Shown: piece by piece, positions 28,380-37,555 of the stretch | Numbering within the stretch: the stretch's first letter is position 1 | How the letters are laid out: each line of letters starts with the position of its first letter | Source of the DNA: Sandaracinobacter neustonicus | Lineage (GTDB): Bacteria; Pseudomonadota; Alphaproteobacteria; Sphingomonadales; Sphingomonadaceae | Reading direction: 5' to 3' | Length of the DNA: 64,000 nucleotides | Assembly (NCBI RefSeq): GCF_006385875.1 | Contig: NZ_VFSU01000032.1 | Coordinates: 1 to 64,000, forward strand | Notes under the pieces: generated by a model | What the model was told of the DNA's origin: nothing | What the model saw: only the letters and a program-made list of their open reading frames with translations | The model's database searches: none | Made by a program: the position numbers and the translations under genes

Positions 28380-29396
28380 ATGACGAAGCTCGCCCCTCTC
28401 CAGATCGGCCCCGTGCGGATCGACAGCCCGGTTGTCCTCGCGCCCATGACGGGCGTGACCGATCGGCCGTTCCGCACGCTCGTGAAGCGCTATGGCGCGG
28501 GGCTGACGGTGACGGAGATGATCGCCTCTGAAGCGATGGTGCGGGAAACCCGCCAATCCTTGCAGAAAGCGGCATGGGACCCCAGCGAAGAGCCGGTTTC
28601 CATGCAGTTGGCCGGGTGCGAACCGCGCGTGATGGCCGAAGCCGCCAAGCTGAACGAGCAGCGCGGGGCGGCCATCATCGACATCAATATGGGCTGCCCG
28701 GTGAAGAAGATCGTGAACGGCCATGCCGGTTCTCACTTGATGCGCGATCTTCCCTTGGCCGCGCAATTGATTGAATCTACGGTGAAAGCGGTTTCCGTCC
28801 CCGTCACGCTGAAAATGCGGATGGGTTGGTGCCACGAAAGCCTGAACGCGCCGGAACTGGCCCGCATCGCCGAAGATCTGGGCGTGAAGCTGATCACCGT
28901 GCACGGCCGCACGCGTAACCAGCTTTATTCCGGAACGGCGGACTGGGCCTTTGTGGCGAAGGTGAAGCAGGCGGTTTCGCTGCCGGTGATCGTGAACGGC
29001 GATATCAACTCGCCGGAGGACGCGCTGGAGGCGCTGCGCCAATCCGGGGCGGACGGGGTGATGGTGGGGCGCGGGGCCTATGGCAAGCCGTGGCTGCTGG
29101 CGCAGGTGATGGCGGCGCTGGATGGCGAAGCCGTGCCGGACGCGCCCACGCTGTCTGAACAGCGCGATCTGGTGCTGGGCCATTATGAGGCGATGCTGGA
29201 GCTATATGGCCGTGAGCATGGCGTGGGCATCGCCCGCAAGCATCTGGGCTGGTACACCAAGGGTCTGCCATCCTCGGCCGAATTCCGCAACAAGGTCAAT
29301 ATGATCGCGGATGCGGATCAGGTGCTTCCGATGCTGCGCGATTTCTACGCGGCGCAGTTGGATCGCGCCGGGCAGCCGCTCGGTCTCGCTGCGTGA
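28380..29396 (+). CDS. dusB: tRNA-dihydrouridine synthase DusB
   Basis: FMN enzyme reducing uridine to dihydrouridine in tRNA, 338 aa. Motifs: VVLAPMTGVTDRPFRTLVKR near the start, the catalytic Cys in INMGCPVKKIVNG (about 103), MRMGW, VHGRTRNQLYSG, and GADGVMVGRGAYGKPWL. Placed immediately before ntrBC, as in many Alphaproteobacteria where it is called nifR3; its stop overlaps the GTG start of ntrB, so it is probably the first gene of the ntr operon. Confidence 0.95.
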   Translation: MTKLAPLQIGPVRIDSPVVLAPMTGVTDRPFRTLVKRYGAGLTVTEMIASEAMVRETRQSLQKAAWDPSEEPVSMQLAGCEPRVMAEAAKLNEQRGAAIIDINMGCPVKKIVNGHAGSHLMRDLPLAAQLIESTVKAVSVPVTLKMRMGWCHESLNAPELARIAEDLGVKLITVHGRTRNQLYSGTADWAFVAKVKQAVSLPVIVNGDINSPEDALEALRQSGADGVMVGRGAYGKPWLLAQVMAALDGEAVPDAPTLSEQRDLVLGHYEAMLELYGREHGVGIARKHLGWYTKGLPSSAEFRNKVNMIADADQVLPMLRDFYAAQLDRAGQPLGLAA

Positions 29397-30502
29397 AAAA
29401 GGCGTCCGCGGCGGCTGTGCGGCCGCGCGCCGCGCTGTTGCCGCATCCCACCGATATCTGGAACGCGCTGCCCGCGCCGATCCTGCTGCTGGGGCCGGAT
29501 GATGGTGTAGCGATCGCCAATTCGGCGGCGGAAACTTTCTTCAACGTCTCTCAGGCGCAGCTGATCGGCAAAGGCTGGGCACATCTGTTCCCGGACGACA
29601 GCCCCGTTCGAGCACTTGTAGCCGAAGCGCGGGAGATCAGCACCGATATCGCCGCTTATGATTTGTCCATAGAATTCATCGGCGGCCGCCGGGTGCGGGC
29701 GGATGTGCTGGTGGGCCGTCTGCCGGATCGCGATGGCTGGCTGGCGCTCAGCTTTCAGCCGCGCGCGGTGACGTCTCTGGTGGATCGGCAAAAGGGCCAG
29801 CAGGGGGCGGCGCGCTCGGCCACGGGTGTGGCGGCGATGCTGGCGCATGAAATCAAAAATCCGCTCTCCGGCATTCGCGGCGCGGCGCAACTGCTGGGCG
29901 AATCGCTGGATCAGGACGGGCAGGAACTGACAGGCCTGATCATTTCCGAGGTGGACCGGGTGCGCGCCCTGATCGACCGGATGGAGGGCTTCACCGATAC
30001 CCGCCCGCCCGCGCTGGCGGAGGAGAATATCCACGCCGTGCTGGGGCATGTGCGGATGCTCGCCGAAGCCGGGTTCGGGCACCATGTGCAGTTCCGCGAG
30101 CGCTATGACCCATCCCTGCCGCCGGTGTTGGGGAACCGCGATGCGCTGGTGCAGGCCTTCCTCAATCTGGTGAAGAACGCGGTGGAGGCGTCTGCGCCGG
30201 GCGGCACCGTCACCCTCACCACCGCCTTTCGGCAGGGCTTTCGTGTGCGGGCGCATGGCACCGGCGCGCGCATTTCCCTGCCGCTGGAGGTGTGCGTGAT
30301 CGACGAAGGGGAGGGTGCGCCGCCCCATATCGCGGACCATCTGTTCGAGCCGTTCGTCAGCGAAAAGCGCGGCGGCACCGGCCTTGGGCTGGCGCTGGTC
30401 GCCAAGGTGGTGGGCGATCATGGTGGCATCGTCGAATATGATCGGCGGGAGGGCCGTACCGTGTTCCGGGTACTGCTGCCGCTGGCGCCGGAGGATAAAT
30501 GA
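29393..30502 (+). CDS. ntrB: nitrogen regulation sensor kinase NtrB
   Basis: Cytoplasmic sensor kinase/phosphatase for NtrC, 369 aa. A PAS domain (about 20-135; PAPILLLGPDDGVAIANSAA) precedes the dimerisation/phosphoacceptor segment AMLAHEIKNPLSGIRGAAQLL (His at about 150). The ATPase domain has LVKNAVEASAPGG (N box), IDEGEGAPPHI and GGTGLGLALVAKVV. The GTG start overlaps the dusB stop; its own stop overlaps ntrC by 4 bases. No transmembrane segment, as expected for NtrB. Confidence 0.94.
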   Translation: MKKASAAAVRPRAALLPHPTDIWNALPAPILLLGPDDGVAIANSAAETFFNVSQAQLIGKGWAHLFPDDSPVRALVAEAREISTDIAAYDLSIEFIGGRRVRADVLVGRLPDRDGWLALSFQPRAVTSLVDRQKGQQGAARSATGVAAMLAHEIKNPLSGIRGAAQLLGESLDQDGQELTGLIISEVDRVRALIDRMEGFTDTRPPALAEENIHAVLGHVRMLAEAGFGHHVQFRERYDPSLPPVLGNRDALVQAFLNLVKNAVEASAPGGTVTLTTAFRQGFRVRAHGTGARISLPLEVCVIDEGEGAPPHIADHLFEPFVSEKRGGTGLGLALVAKVVGDHGGIVEYDRREGRTVFRVLLPLAPEDK

Positions 30503-31989
30503 GCACGCCCGCCACCATCATCGTCGTCGATGACGACGCCGGAATTCGCACCGTGGTGCGGCAGGCACTGCAACGCGCGGGGCATCTGGTGCGCACCACC
30601 GACAATGCGACCGGCATGTGGAAGCTGATCGAGGAGGGCGTGGGCGACGTTCTCGTCACCGATGTGCTGCTGCCGGATGCCAATGGGCTGGACATGATCC
30701 CGCTGGTGACGGCGCGGCGGCCCGATCTGCCGGTGATCGTGATGAGCGCGCAGAACACCCTTTCCACTGCCGTGCGGGCGACGGAGCAGGGGGCGTTTGA
30801 CTATCTGCCAAAACCGTTCGATCTCAATGAACTGACACGGACAGTTCAGAGTGCTTTCGAAAGCAAGGGTGCCAGCAATCGCTCGCAGAGCCACGCAGAT
30901 GATGGCGAAGCGTTGCCGATGATCGGCCGCTCGGCGGCGATGCAGGAGGTGTATCGCACGCTCGCCCGTGTGATCCCGACAGACCTGACGGTGATGGTGC
31001 TGGGCGAAAGCGGCACCGGCAAGGAACTGGTGGCGCGCGCGCTGCACGATCTGGGGCCGCGCCGCACGGGGCCGTTCGTGGCCATCAACATGGCGGCGAT
31101 CCCGCGCGAGCTGATCGAAACCGAGCTGTTCGGGCATGAGCGCGGGGCCTTCACCGGGGCGGCGGCGCGTTCCACCGGCCGCTTTGAGCAGGCGCAGGGG
31201 GGGACTTTGTTCCTCGATGAGATCGGGGACATGCCGATGGACGCGCAGACGCGGCTGCTGCGCGTGCTGCAATCCGGCGAGTTCATGACGGTGGGCGGCG
31301 CGCGGGCGCTGAAAGCCGATGTGCGGATCGTTGCGGCCACCCACAAGGATCTGCGACGGCTGATCGACGCGGGCATGTTCCGTGAGGATCTCTATTACCG
31401 GCTGAACGTGGTGCCGATCCGCCTGCCGCCTCTGCGTGGCCGCCGCGAGGATATTCCCGAACTGGCCCGGCATTTTCTGGATCGAGCGACCGCCGAAGGG
31501 CTTCCGCGCAAGACATTGGATGCCTCTGCCGTCGCCTGGCTGATGGAGCAAAGCTGGCCGGGCAATGTGCGGGAACTGGAAAACGCCATGCGCAGGCTGG
31601 CAGCGCTCGCGCGGGACGAACAGATCAGCGCCGCCGTCGCCGAACTGTGGATCGCGCGCGCGGATTTGCCCGCCGAGCGTGCGCCCGCGCCGGATCAGGC
31701 GGTGGCGGCAGGCGGATCGCTGGAAGCGCTGGTGGCGCAATGGCTTCAGCGCAACGTGGCGGATGGCGCGCGCCCGCCGGAGGACGGGCTGTATGATCGA
31801 CTGCTGGCCGAATTCGAGCGCCCGCTGCTGGAAACCGCGCTGCTGCTGACCCGCGGCAACCAGTTGAAGGCCGCCAAACTGCTGGGCGTGAACCGCAACA
31901 CCCTGCGCAAGATGCTGACGGATCGCGGCGTGGAACCGCAGACGGGCCGCGGCGTGGAGCCGCATACTGGTCGAGGCCGCAACGGCTGA
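30499..31989 (+). CDS. ntrC: nitrogen regulation response regulator NtrC
   Basis: Sigma-54 activator of nitrogen genes, 496 aa. Receiver domain with D55 as phosphoacceptor (VLVTDVLLPDANG) and K near 105 (YLPKPFD). AAA+ domain about 145-375 with Walker A GESGTGKELVARAL, the sigma-54-contacting GAFTGA loop (ELFGHERGAFTGAAARS) and Walker B GGTLFLDEIGDM. Fis-type helix-turn-helix near 455-480 (NQLKAAKLLGVNRNTLRKML). The last 20 residues contain an imperfect duplication (GVEPQTGR, GVEPHTGR). It can in principle activate the sigma-54 promoters seen elsewhere in the window. Confidence 0.95.
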   Translation: MSTPATIIVVDDDAGIRTVVRQALQRAGHLVRTTDNATGMWKLIEEGVGDVLVTDVLLPDANGLDMIPLVTARRPDLPVIVMSAQNTLSTAVRATEQGAFDYLPKPFDLNELTRTVQSAFESKGASNRSQSHADDGEALPMIGRSAAMQEVYRTLARVIPTDLTVMVLGESGTGKELVARALHDLGPRRTGPFVAINMAAIPRELIETELFGHERGAFTGAAARSTGRFEQAQGGTLFLDEIGDMPMDAQTRLLRVLQSGEFMTVGGARALKADVRIVAATHKDLRRLIDAGMFREDLYYRLNVVPIRLPPLRGRREDIPELARHFLDRATAEGLPRKTLDASAVAWLMEQSWPGNVRELENAMRRLAALARDEQISAAVAELWIARADLPAERAPAPDQAVAAGGSLEALVAQWLQRNVADGARPPEDGLYDRLLAEFERPLLETALLLTRGNQLKAAKLLGVNRNTLRKMLTDRGVEPQTGRGVEPHTGRGRNG

Positions 31990-32081
31990 CCCTGCGTTTG
32001 CGACGGATAGAGTCGCCCATTCGTCGCACTGTGGCGAAAAACTGTGTTCCTTGCGCCACGATGCTCTGCTAACAGCCACAA

Positions 32082-34373
32082 ATGGCTTCAGCCGGCGGAT
32101 CCCTCAGCCAGCGTGCCGCAGTGCGGTTCCGTCTCGCACGTCGGCGGTTTGGGCGCTGGGCTGCCAATCCTGATCAGTTTCCCGTTCTGGAAATCGTCTT
32201 CGCTGCCGTGGCGGTGGTGCTGGGGCTGGCCTCCTATGCCTTCTTGACGGGGCAGCGTGCGCCTGCGGAGGGCTTTTCCCCGCAGCTCGTCACCTTGTTG
32301 TTGCTGGCCAACCTTCTGCCATTGCTGGCACTTTTGCTGCTGATCGGGCGGCGTGTGGCCATCCTGATCGCCAATCGCCGCGCCGGGCGTGCCGGCGCGC
32401 AACTGCATGTGCGGCTGGTGGCGCTGTTCGCGGCGCTGGCGGCGGCACCCACGATCCTTGTGGTGGTGTTCGCGTCGCTGCTGTTCCAGTTCGGGGTGCA
32501 ATTCTGGTTCTCGGATCGCGCCAAGACCGTGCTCGACAACGCCGATCGCGTCGCGCAAGCCTATGTGGAGGAGAATAAGAGCCGGATTCTCGCCGATATC
32601 GTGGCGATGGGCGGCGATCTTTCCAACTACACGGTCGATTTCGGCATCGGCACGCAGGCTTTCCGTGAGGGGTTGGCCTTTCAGGTCGCGGCACGGGGCC
32701 TGTCCGAAGCGGCGGTGTTCCGGCCGGGCGCGTCTGGCCCGCAGATCGTGGCCTCTGAAAGTCTTGATTCGCCGCCACTTTCTGTTCGCACGGCGGCGAT
32801 CAACCTGGATGCGATCCGCCCGGGGGACGCACTCGTCGTGGCCTCCGCGCGGGACAGGGTGGAGGCCATCGTTCGCCTCAACACGCCGCAACCACTGTTC
32901 GTTTACACCAGCCGCAAGGTGGAGCCGCGTGTGCTGGAGCAGGTGGCGCGCACCCAGACGGCGCTGACGGATTACAAGGCGCTGACGGATCGCTCGCGCG
33001 CGCTGCAATGGCGGTTTAACCTGATCCTGCTGGTGGTGTCTTTGCTGGTGGTGGCGGCGGCGGTGTGGTTCGCCATCCTGCTTGCGCAGCGCATCGTCGC
33101 CCCCATCGGCGAACTGGCCGAAGCCGCCGAGCGGGTGGGGGAGGGTGATCTGGACGCGCGAGTGAACCCGCAGGGCACCGGCGACGAGATCGGAGAATTA
33201 GCTCGCAGTTTCAACCGGATGACGGCGCAACTGAAAGCGCAGCAGCAGGCGCTGATCAGCGCCAACAGCCAGTCCGAACAGCGGCGGCGGTTTATGGAGG
33301 CGGTGCTGTCGGGCGTGTCGGCGGGGATTCTCTCCATCGATTCCCTGGGCGTGATCCGGCTTGCCAATGCGCGGGCGGAATCGCTGCTGGATTGCGGGCC
33401 GCAGGGTCTGGCGGGGCGGCCGCTGGCCGATGCCGTGCCGGAATTCGCCGAATTGCTGGATACCGCGCGGGCCGAGGGGATCGCCTCTGCCGAAATCAGC
33501 CGCCAGCGCCCGCATGGCCGGTCAGCTGCGGAAACGCAGACGCTGGCGGTGAGGCTGACGGCGGATGCCGGGCAGGGGCGCAGCAACTATATCCTGACCT
33601 TCGACGATATCTCCCAGCAAGTCGCCGATCAGCGGCGTGCGGCATGGTCAGACGTGGCGCGCCGGATCGCGCACGAGATCAAGAACCCGTTGACACCGAT
33701 CATCCTCTCGGCCGAACGGCTGAAGCGGCGCTTCGGGCCGAATGTGGGCGATGGCCGCGACACCTTCGACGAACTGACCGACACCATTATCCGGCAGGTG
33801 GGCGACCTGAGGCGGATGGTGGACGAGTTTTCTGCCTTCGCGCGCATGCCCTCGCCGACGTTCCGGCCGGAGAATCTGGCGGAAATCGCCCGCCAGTCCA
33901 TGTTCCTGGCCGAGGTGGCAACCCCGCATGTGCGCTTCAGTTTCCATGCGGACCCGGATCTGCCGCTGTTCGTGTGCGACCGGCGGCAGTTGGGGCAGGC
34001 CTTTACCAATCTAATCAAAAATGCTGCAGAAGCGATTGCTTCCAAAGGTGAAAGCGAAAACGGATCGATTGCCATCACGCTCACGCGCCGGGGCGATATG
34101 CTGACCGTGGACGTGGCCGACGATGGCTGCGGCGTGCCGCCGGAACTGCGCTCCCGCCTGTTCGAGCCTTATGTGACGACGCGACCGCGCGGCACGGGCC
34201 TCGGCCTCGCCATCGTGAAGCGCATCATCGAGGATCATCATGGTCGGCTCGACCTTTCCAACCGGCCCGAAGGCGGCGCGCTGGCCCGCATGGAATTCGA
34301 TCTTTCGACCAATCACGCCCTTACCCCGACCCCAGATTCTTCAACCCCAGACCCGGAACAGGTGACAAGCTAG
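32082..34373 (+). CDS. ntrY: membrane sensor kinase NtrY
   Basis: Sensor kinase paired with NtrX, 763 aa. About three N-terminal membrane segments (VLEIVFAAVAVVLGLASYAFL; LLLLANLLPLLALLLLIG; LVALFAALAAAPTILVVVF), a periplasmic part, another membrane segment (FNLILLVVSLLVVAAAVWFAILL, about 308-330), HAMP (APIGELAEAAERVGEGDLDAR), PAS (about 395-510), the H box RRIAHEIKNPLTPIILSAERL and ATPase motifs NLIKNAAEAIA, DDGCGVPPEL and RGTGLGLAIVK. Signals sensed may include nitrogen and redox state. Its stop directly abuts the ntrX ATG. Confidence 0.94.
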   Translation: MASAGGSLSQRAAVRFRLARRRFGRWAANPDQFPVLEIVFAAVAVVLGLASYAFLTGQRAPAEGFSPQLVTLLLLANLLPLLALLLLIGRRVAILIANRRAGRAGAQLHVRLVALFAALAAAPTILVVVFASLLFQFGVQFWFSDRAKTVLDNADRVAQAYVEENKSRILADIVAMGGDLSNYTVDFGIGTQAFREGLAFQVAARGLSEAAVFRPGASGPQIVASESLDSPPLSVRTAAINLDAIRPGDALVVASARDRVEAIVRLNTPQPLFVYTSRKVEPRVLEQVARTQTALTDYKALTDRSRALQWRFNLILLVVSLLVVAAAVWFAILLAQRIVAPIGELAEAAERVGEGDLDARVNPQGTGDEIGELARSFNRMTAQLKAQQQALISANSQSEQRRRFMEAVLSGVSAGILSIDSLGVIRLANARAESLLDCGPQGLAGRPLADAVPEFAELLDTARAEGIASAEISRQRPHGRSAAETQTLAVRLTADAGQGRSNYILTFDDISQQVADQRRAAWSDVARRIAHEIKNPLTPIILSAERLKRRFGPNVGDGRDTFDELTDTIIRQVGDLRRMVDEFSAFARMPSPTFRPENLAEIARQSMFLAEVATPHVRFSFHADPDLPLFVCDRRQLGQAFTNLIKNAAEAIASKGESENGSIAITLTRRGDMLTVDVADDGCGVPPELRSRLFEPYVTTRPRGTGLGLAIVKRIIEDHHGRLDLSNRPEGGALARMEFDLSTNHALTPTPDSSTPDPEQVTS

Positions 34374-35768
34374 ATGCCGCTCGACATTCTCGTCGTCGAC
34401 GACGAAGCCGATATCCGCAGCCTGATCGCAGGCGTGCTCGAAGATGAGGGCTACCGCCCCCGCACCGCCGCGGACAGTGATGCGACGCTGGCTGCGCTGG
34501 CGGAACGCCGCCCGGCGCTGCTGATTCTGGACATCTGGCTGCAAGGCTCCCGCATGGACGGGCTGGAACTGCTGGATGCGGTGAAAGCCAAGGATCCGGG
34601 CCTGCCGGTGCTGATTATATCGGGCCACGGCAATCTTGATACGGCAGTCGCAGCGATCAAGCGCGGAGCGTGGGATTTCATTGAAAAACCCTTTCAGGCG
34701 GACCAGTTGCTTCTCTCTGTTGCGCGCGCGACTGAAACGGAACGACTTCGGCGAGAAGTGGATGAACTGCGCAGCCTCGCGGGCCTCGAAAATGAACTGA
34801 CCGGCTCCAGCCAGCATATCAACGCGGTGCGGGCCACCATCAAGCGCGTCGGTGCAACCGGCAGCCGGGTGCTGATTCAGGGGCCGGCGGGATCGGGCAA
34901 GGAAGTCGCGGCGCGGCTGCTGCACCGCTGGTCCAACCGGGCGGATCGCCCCTTCGTGGTGGTCGCGGCAGCCCGGATGGAGCCGGACCGGGTTGAGGAG
35001 GAGCTGTTCGGCGAGGAGCATGGCGGCGAACTGCTGCGCCCGGGGCTGCTGGAAGTGGCCGATGGCGGCACCTTGTTCATCGACGAAGTCTCTGACATGC
35101 CATTGACGACACAGGCAAAAATCCTGCGTGTTCTGACGGATCAGAGCTTTCAGCGGGTGGGTGGAACTCGGGCGGTCAAGGTGGATGTGCGGGTGGTGTC
35201 CGCCACCGCGCGGGATTTGTCCGCCGAAATCACCGCCGGGCGGTTCCGCGAGGATCTCTATTATCGGCTGAACGTGGTGCCCGTCCGGTTACCCGCCTTG
35301 TCTGAACGGCGGGAAGATATTCCCTTGCTGGCGGAATATTTCCTCGCGCGGCTCGCGGCGGAGCGGCGGGTGAAGACGCCCAGCTTCACCGCCGATGCGC
35401 TGGCGGCGTTGCAGGCCTTCGGCTGGCCGGGGAATGTGCGCCAGCTTCGCAACATCGTGGAGCGGACGTTGATTCTGGCCCCCGCAAACAGCACGGAAGA
35501 TATTGATCTTGAACATCTTCCGCCGGAGCTAACGGCCGAGCCCGCAAGGCTGCTGCCGGATCAGGCAGCGCGATCCATCATGGGCACACCATTGCGTGAG
35601 GCCCGCGAGGCGTTCGAGCGCGAGTATCTGAAGGTGCAAATTCGGCGTTTTTCCGGCAATATCAGTCGCACTGCTGCCTTCATTGGCATGGAACGTTCGG
35701 CCTTGCACCGCAAGCTGAAGGCGCTGGGTATCGCGGAAACGGACAGGGAGGAACCGGAAGGCAGCTAA
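34374..35768 (+). CDS. ntrX: response regulator NtrX, AAA+ domain lacking GAFTGA
   Basis: Partner of NtrY, 464 aa. Receiver (DILVVDDEADIRSLIAGVLE; phosphoacceptor in LLILDIWLQGSRMDG, about D53), AAA+ domain (IQGPAGSGKEVAARLLHRW; GGTLFIDEVSDM; FREDLYYRLNVVP), and a Fis-type helix-turn-helix near the end (GNISRTAAFIGMERSALHRKL). The loop that in NtrC reads ERGAFTGA is here EEHGGELLRPG, so the sigma-54 contact motif is gone. It therefore probably does not open sigma-54 promoters itself and may act with another sigma factor, as reported for some alphaproteobacterial NtrX proteins. Confidence 0.93.
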   Translation: MPLDILVVDDEADIRSLIAGVLEDEGYRPRTAADSDATLAALAERRPALLILDIWLQGSRMDGLELLDAVKAKDPGLPVLIISGHGNLDTAVAAIKRGAWDFIEKPFQADQLLLSVARATETERLRREVDELRSLAGLENELTGSSQHINAVRATIKRVGATGSRVLIQGPAGSGKEVAARLLHRWSNRADRPFVVVAAARMEPDRVEEELFGEEHGGELLRPGLLEVADGGTLFIDEVSDMPLTTQAKILRVLTDQSFQRVGGTRAVKVDVRVVSATARDLSAEITAGRFREDLYYRLNVVPVRLPALSERREDIPLLAEYFLARLAAERRVKTPSFTADALAALQAFGWPGNVRQLRNIVERTLILAPANSTEDIDLEHLPPELTAEPARLLPDQAARSIMGTPLREAREAFEREYLKVQIRRFSGNISRTAAFIGMERSALHRKLKALGIAETDREEPEGS

Positions 35769-35781
35769 GCAGCGGCGAACC

Positions 35782-35797
35782 CGGCACATTCTTTGCA
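35782..35797 (+). promoter_or_regulatory. sigma-54-like promoter upstream of hfq
   Basis: CGGCAC, five bases, TTGCA: GG and GC are 10 bases apart and only the first T of TGGCAC is missing. It lies 14 bases after the ntrX stop and about 145 bases before hfq. An inverted repeat AACCCGGC-N26-GCCGGGTT (35778-35819) overlaps it and may be an ntrX terminator or a regulatory site. Confidence 0.6.
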
Positions 35798-35941
35798 AGT
35801 TTCACTGAAGCGCCGGGTTGTGCGGCGCGGCAAGGCGGCATACATAACCCGCAGGCGTGCTGACGCGCGCCGGCCGACCCCGGGCAACGGAGCGGGTGCG
35901 GGTGCCACTGCCCGCCAAGACTGCAAGAAGGCAAAACAGCG

Positions 35942-36208
35942 ATGGCCGAGAAGGCGAAGGCGAACGACAAGGCGAACAACCTGCAGGATGTGTTCCTGAA
36001 CGCGGTTCGCAAGCAGAAGATCCCGGTGACCATGTTCCTTGTGAACGGCGTGAAGCTGCAGGGGGTCATTACCTGGTTCGACAACTTCTCGGTCCTGCTT
36101 CGGCGCGACGGGCATTCGCAACTTGTGTACAAGCATGCGATTTCCACCGTGATGCCGGCCGCTCCGGTGCAGTTGTTTGAAGCCGAAAAGGCGGACGACG
36201 AGGATTGA
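35942..36208 (+). CDS. hfq: RNA chaperone Hfq
   Basis: Hexameric Sm-like protein pairing small RNAs with mRNAs, 88 aa. Sm1 and Sm2 motifs are clear: [40 protein letters not shown], and [14 protein letters not shown] (Y-K-H of the proximal RNA site). A short acidic tail ends KADDED. It follows ntrX, the usual alphaproteobacterial position, and overlaps hflX (TGATG). Confidence 0.97.
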   Translation: MAEKAKANDKANNLQDVFLNAVRKQKIPVTMFLVNGVKLQGVITWFDNFSVLLRRDGHSQLVYKHAISTVMPAAPVQLFEAEKADDED

Positions 36209-37551
36209 TGGAAACGACCGGCGCGCCGGAGATCGACCGGCGCGGCTTTGATCAGGCGCTGGGGACCAGTTTCGGGGCCCCGGCGATCGTGGTGCATCCG
36301 GTGCTGCCCGGACGGCCATCGGCGGAAAGCCGATCCCCGGAAGCCAAGCTGGACGAAATCGAAGGGCTTGCAGCCGCCATCCGTCTGGATGTTCGCGGCC
36401 GCGAGCTGGTGCGCCTGCGCACGATGTCCCCGGCGACGCTGCTGGGGAAGGGCCAGCTGGAGCGCGTCGCCGCCGATGTGCAGGCGCATGACGCCGAAGT
36501 GGTGATCATGGATGCCGCGATCACGCCGATCCAGCAGAAGAATCTGGAAACCGCGCTGAAGGCGAAAGTGATCGACCGCACGGGCCTGATTCTGGAGATT
36601 TTCGGCGAACGCGCTGCCACCGCCGAAGGGCGGTTGCAGGTGGAACTGGCGCATCTGGAGTATCAGGCCGGGCGGCTCGTGCGCAGCTGGACCCACCTTG
36701 AACGGCAGCGCGGTGGCTTCGGATTCCTGGGCGGCCCCGGCGAAACCCAGATCGAAACCGACAGGCGGCTGCTGCGGGACAGGATCGCCCGGCTGAAGAA
36801 GGAACTGGAATCGGTTCGCCGCACGCGCACGCTGCACCGCTCCCGCAGGCAGCGCGCGCCCAACCCGGTGATCGCGCTGGTGGGCTATACGAACGCGGGG
36901 AAATCCACGCTTTTCAATCGATTGACGGGCGCGGACGTGATGGCGGAGAATCTGCTGTTCGCCACGCTGGACCCGACGATGCGCGCCATTCACCTGCCCG
37001 GTGCGGGGCCGCAGGGCACCAAGGTGATCCTGTCCGACACCGTCGGTTTTATCTCCGACCTGCCGACCGAACTGGTCGCGGCCTTCCGCGCGACGCTGGA
37101 GGAAGTGATCGAAGCGGACCTGCTGGTGCATGTGCGTGACCTGTCGCACCCCGATACGGAGGCGCAGGCGGCCGATGTGAAGGCGATCCTCGGCTCTTTG
37201 GGCGTGCTGGAGGGTGCCGGACGGGTGCCGATGATCGAGGCGCTGAACAAGGCCGACAAGCTGGACGCCGACACCCATGAGGCCGCGATTGAGCGCACCT
37301 CCCGCGACCCGGACGTGATTCTCGTCTCCGCGCTGACAGGGGAGGGGATCGAGGAGCTGAAAGCCCTGCTGGCGGAACGGCTGCAATCGCCGGGCGAGAT
37401 TCACGAGATTCGCCTGCACCCGTCAGACGGCAAGCGGCTCGCCTGGCTGCACGCCAATGGCGAAGTGATCAGCCAGCGCGACGATGGCGGGGCCATCCAT
37501 CTTCAGGTGCGGCTGGATGCCGAGAAAGAGCGCCGGTTCCGGGCACTGTAA
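36208..37551 (+). CDS. hflX: ribosome-associated GTPase HflX
   Basis: GTPase that splits or rescues ribosomes under stress, 447 aa. N-terminal HflX domain with PATLLGKGQLERVAADVQ and the linker QIETDRRLLRDRIARLKKEL. G domain with ALVGYTNAGKSTLFNRL (G1, about 228), ATLDPTMR (G2), SDTVGFISDLP (G3) and ALNKADKLD (G4). Overlaps the hfq stop by one base, so the two are co-expressed. Typical length for the family. Confidence 0.96.
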   Translation: METTGAPEIDRRGFDQALGTSFGAPAIVVHPVLPGRPSAESRSPEAKLDEIEGLAAAIRLDVRGRELVRLRTMSPATLLGKGQLERVAADVQAHDAEVVIMDAAITPIQQKNLETALKAKVIDRTGLILEIFGERAATAEGRLQVELAHLEYQAGRLVRSWTHLERQRGGFGFLGGPGETQIETDRRLLRDRIARLKKELESVRRTRTLHRSRRQRAPNPVIALVGYTNAGKSTLFNRLTGADVMAENLLFATLDPTMRAIHLPGAGPQGTKVILSDTVGFISDLPTELVAAFRATLEEVIEADLLVHVRDLSHPDTEAQAADVKAILGSLGVLEGAGRVPMIEALNKADKLDADTHEAAIERTSRDPDVILVSALTGEGIEELKALLAERLQSPGEIHEIRLHPSDGKRLAWLHANGEVISQRDDGGAIHLQVRLDAEKERRFRAL

Positions 37552-37555
37552 GCGA

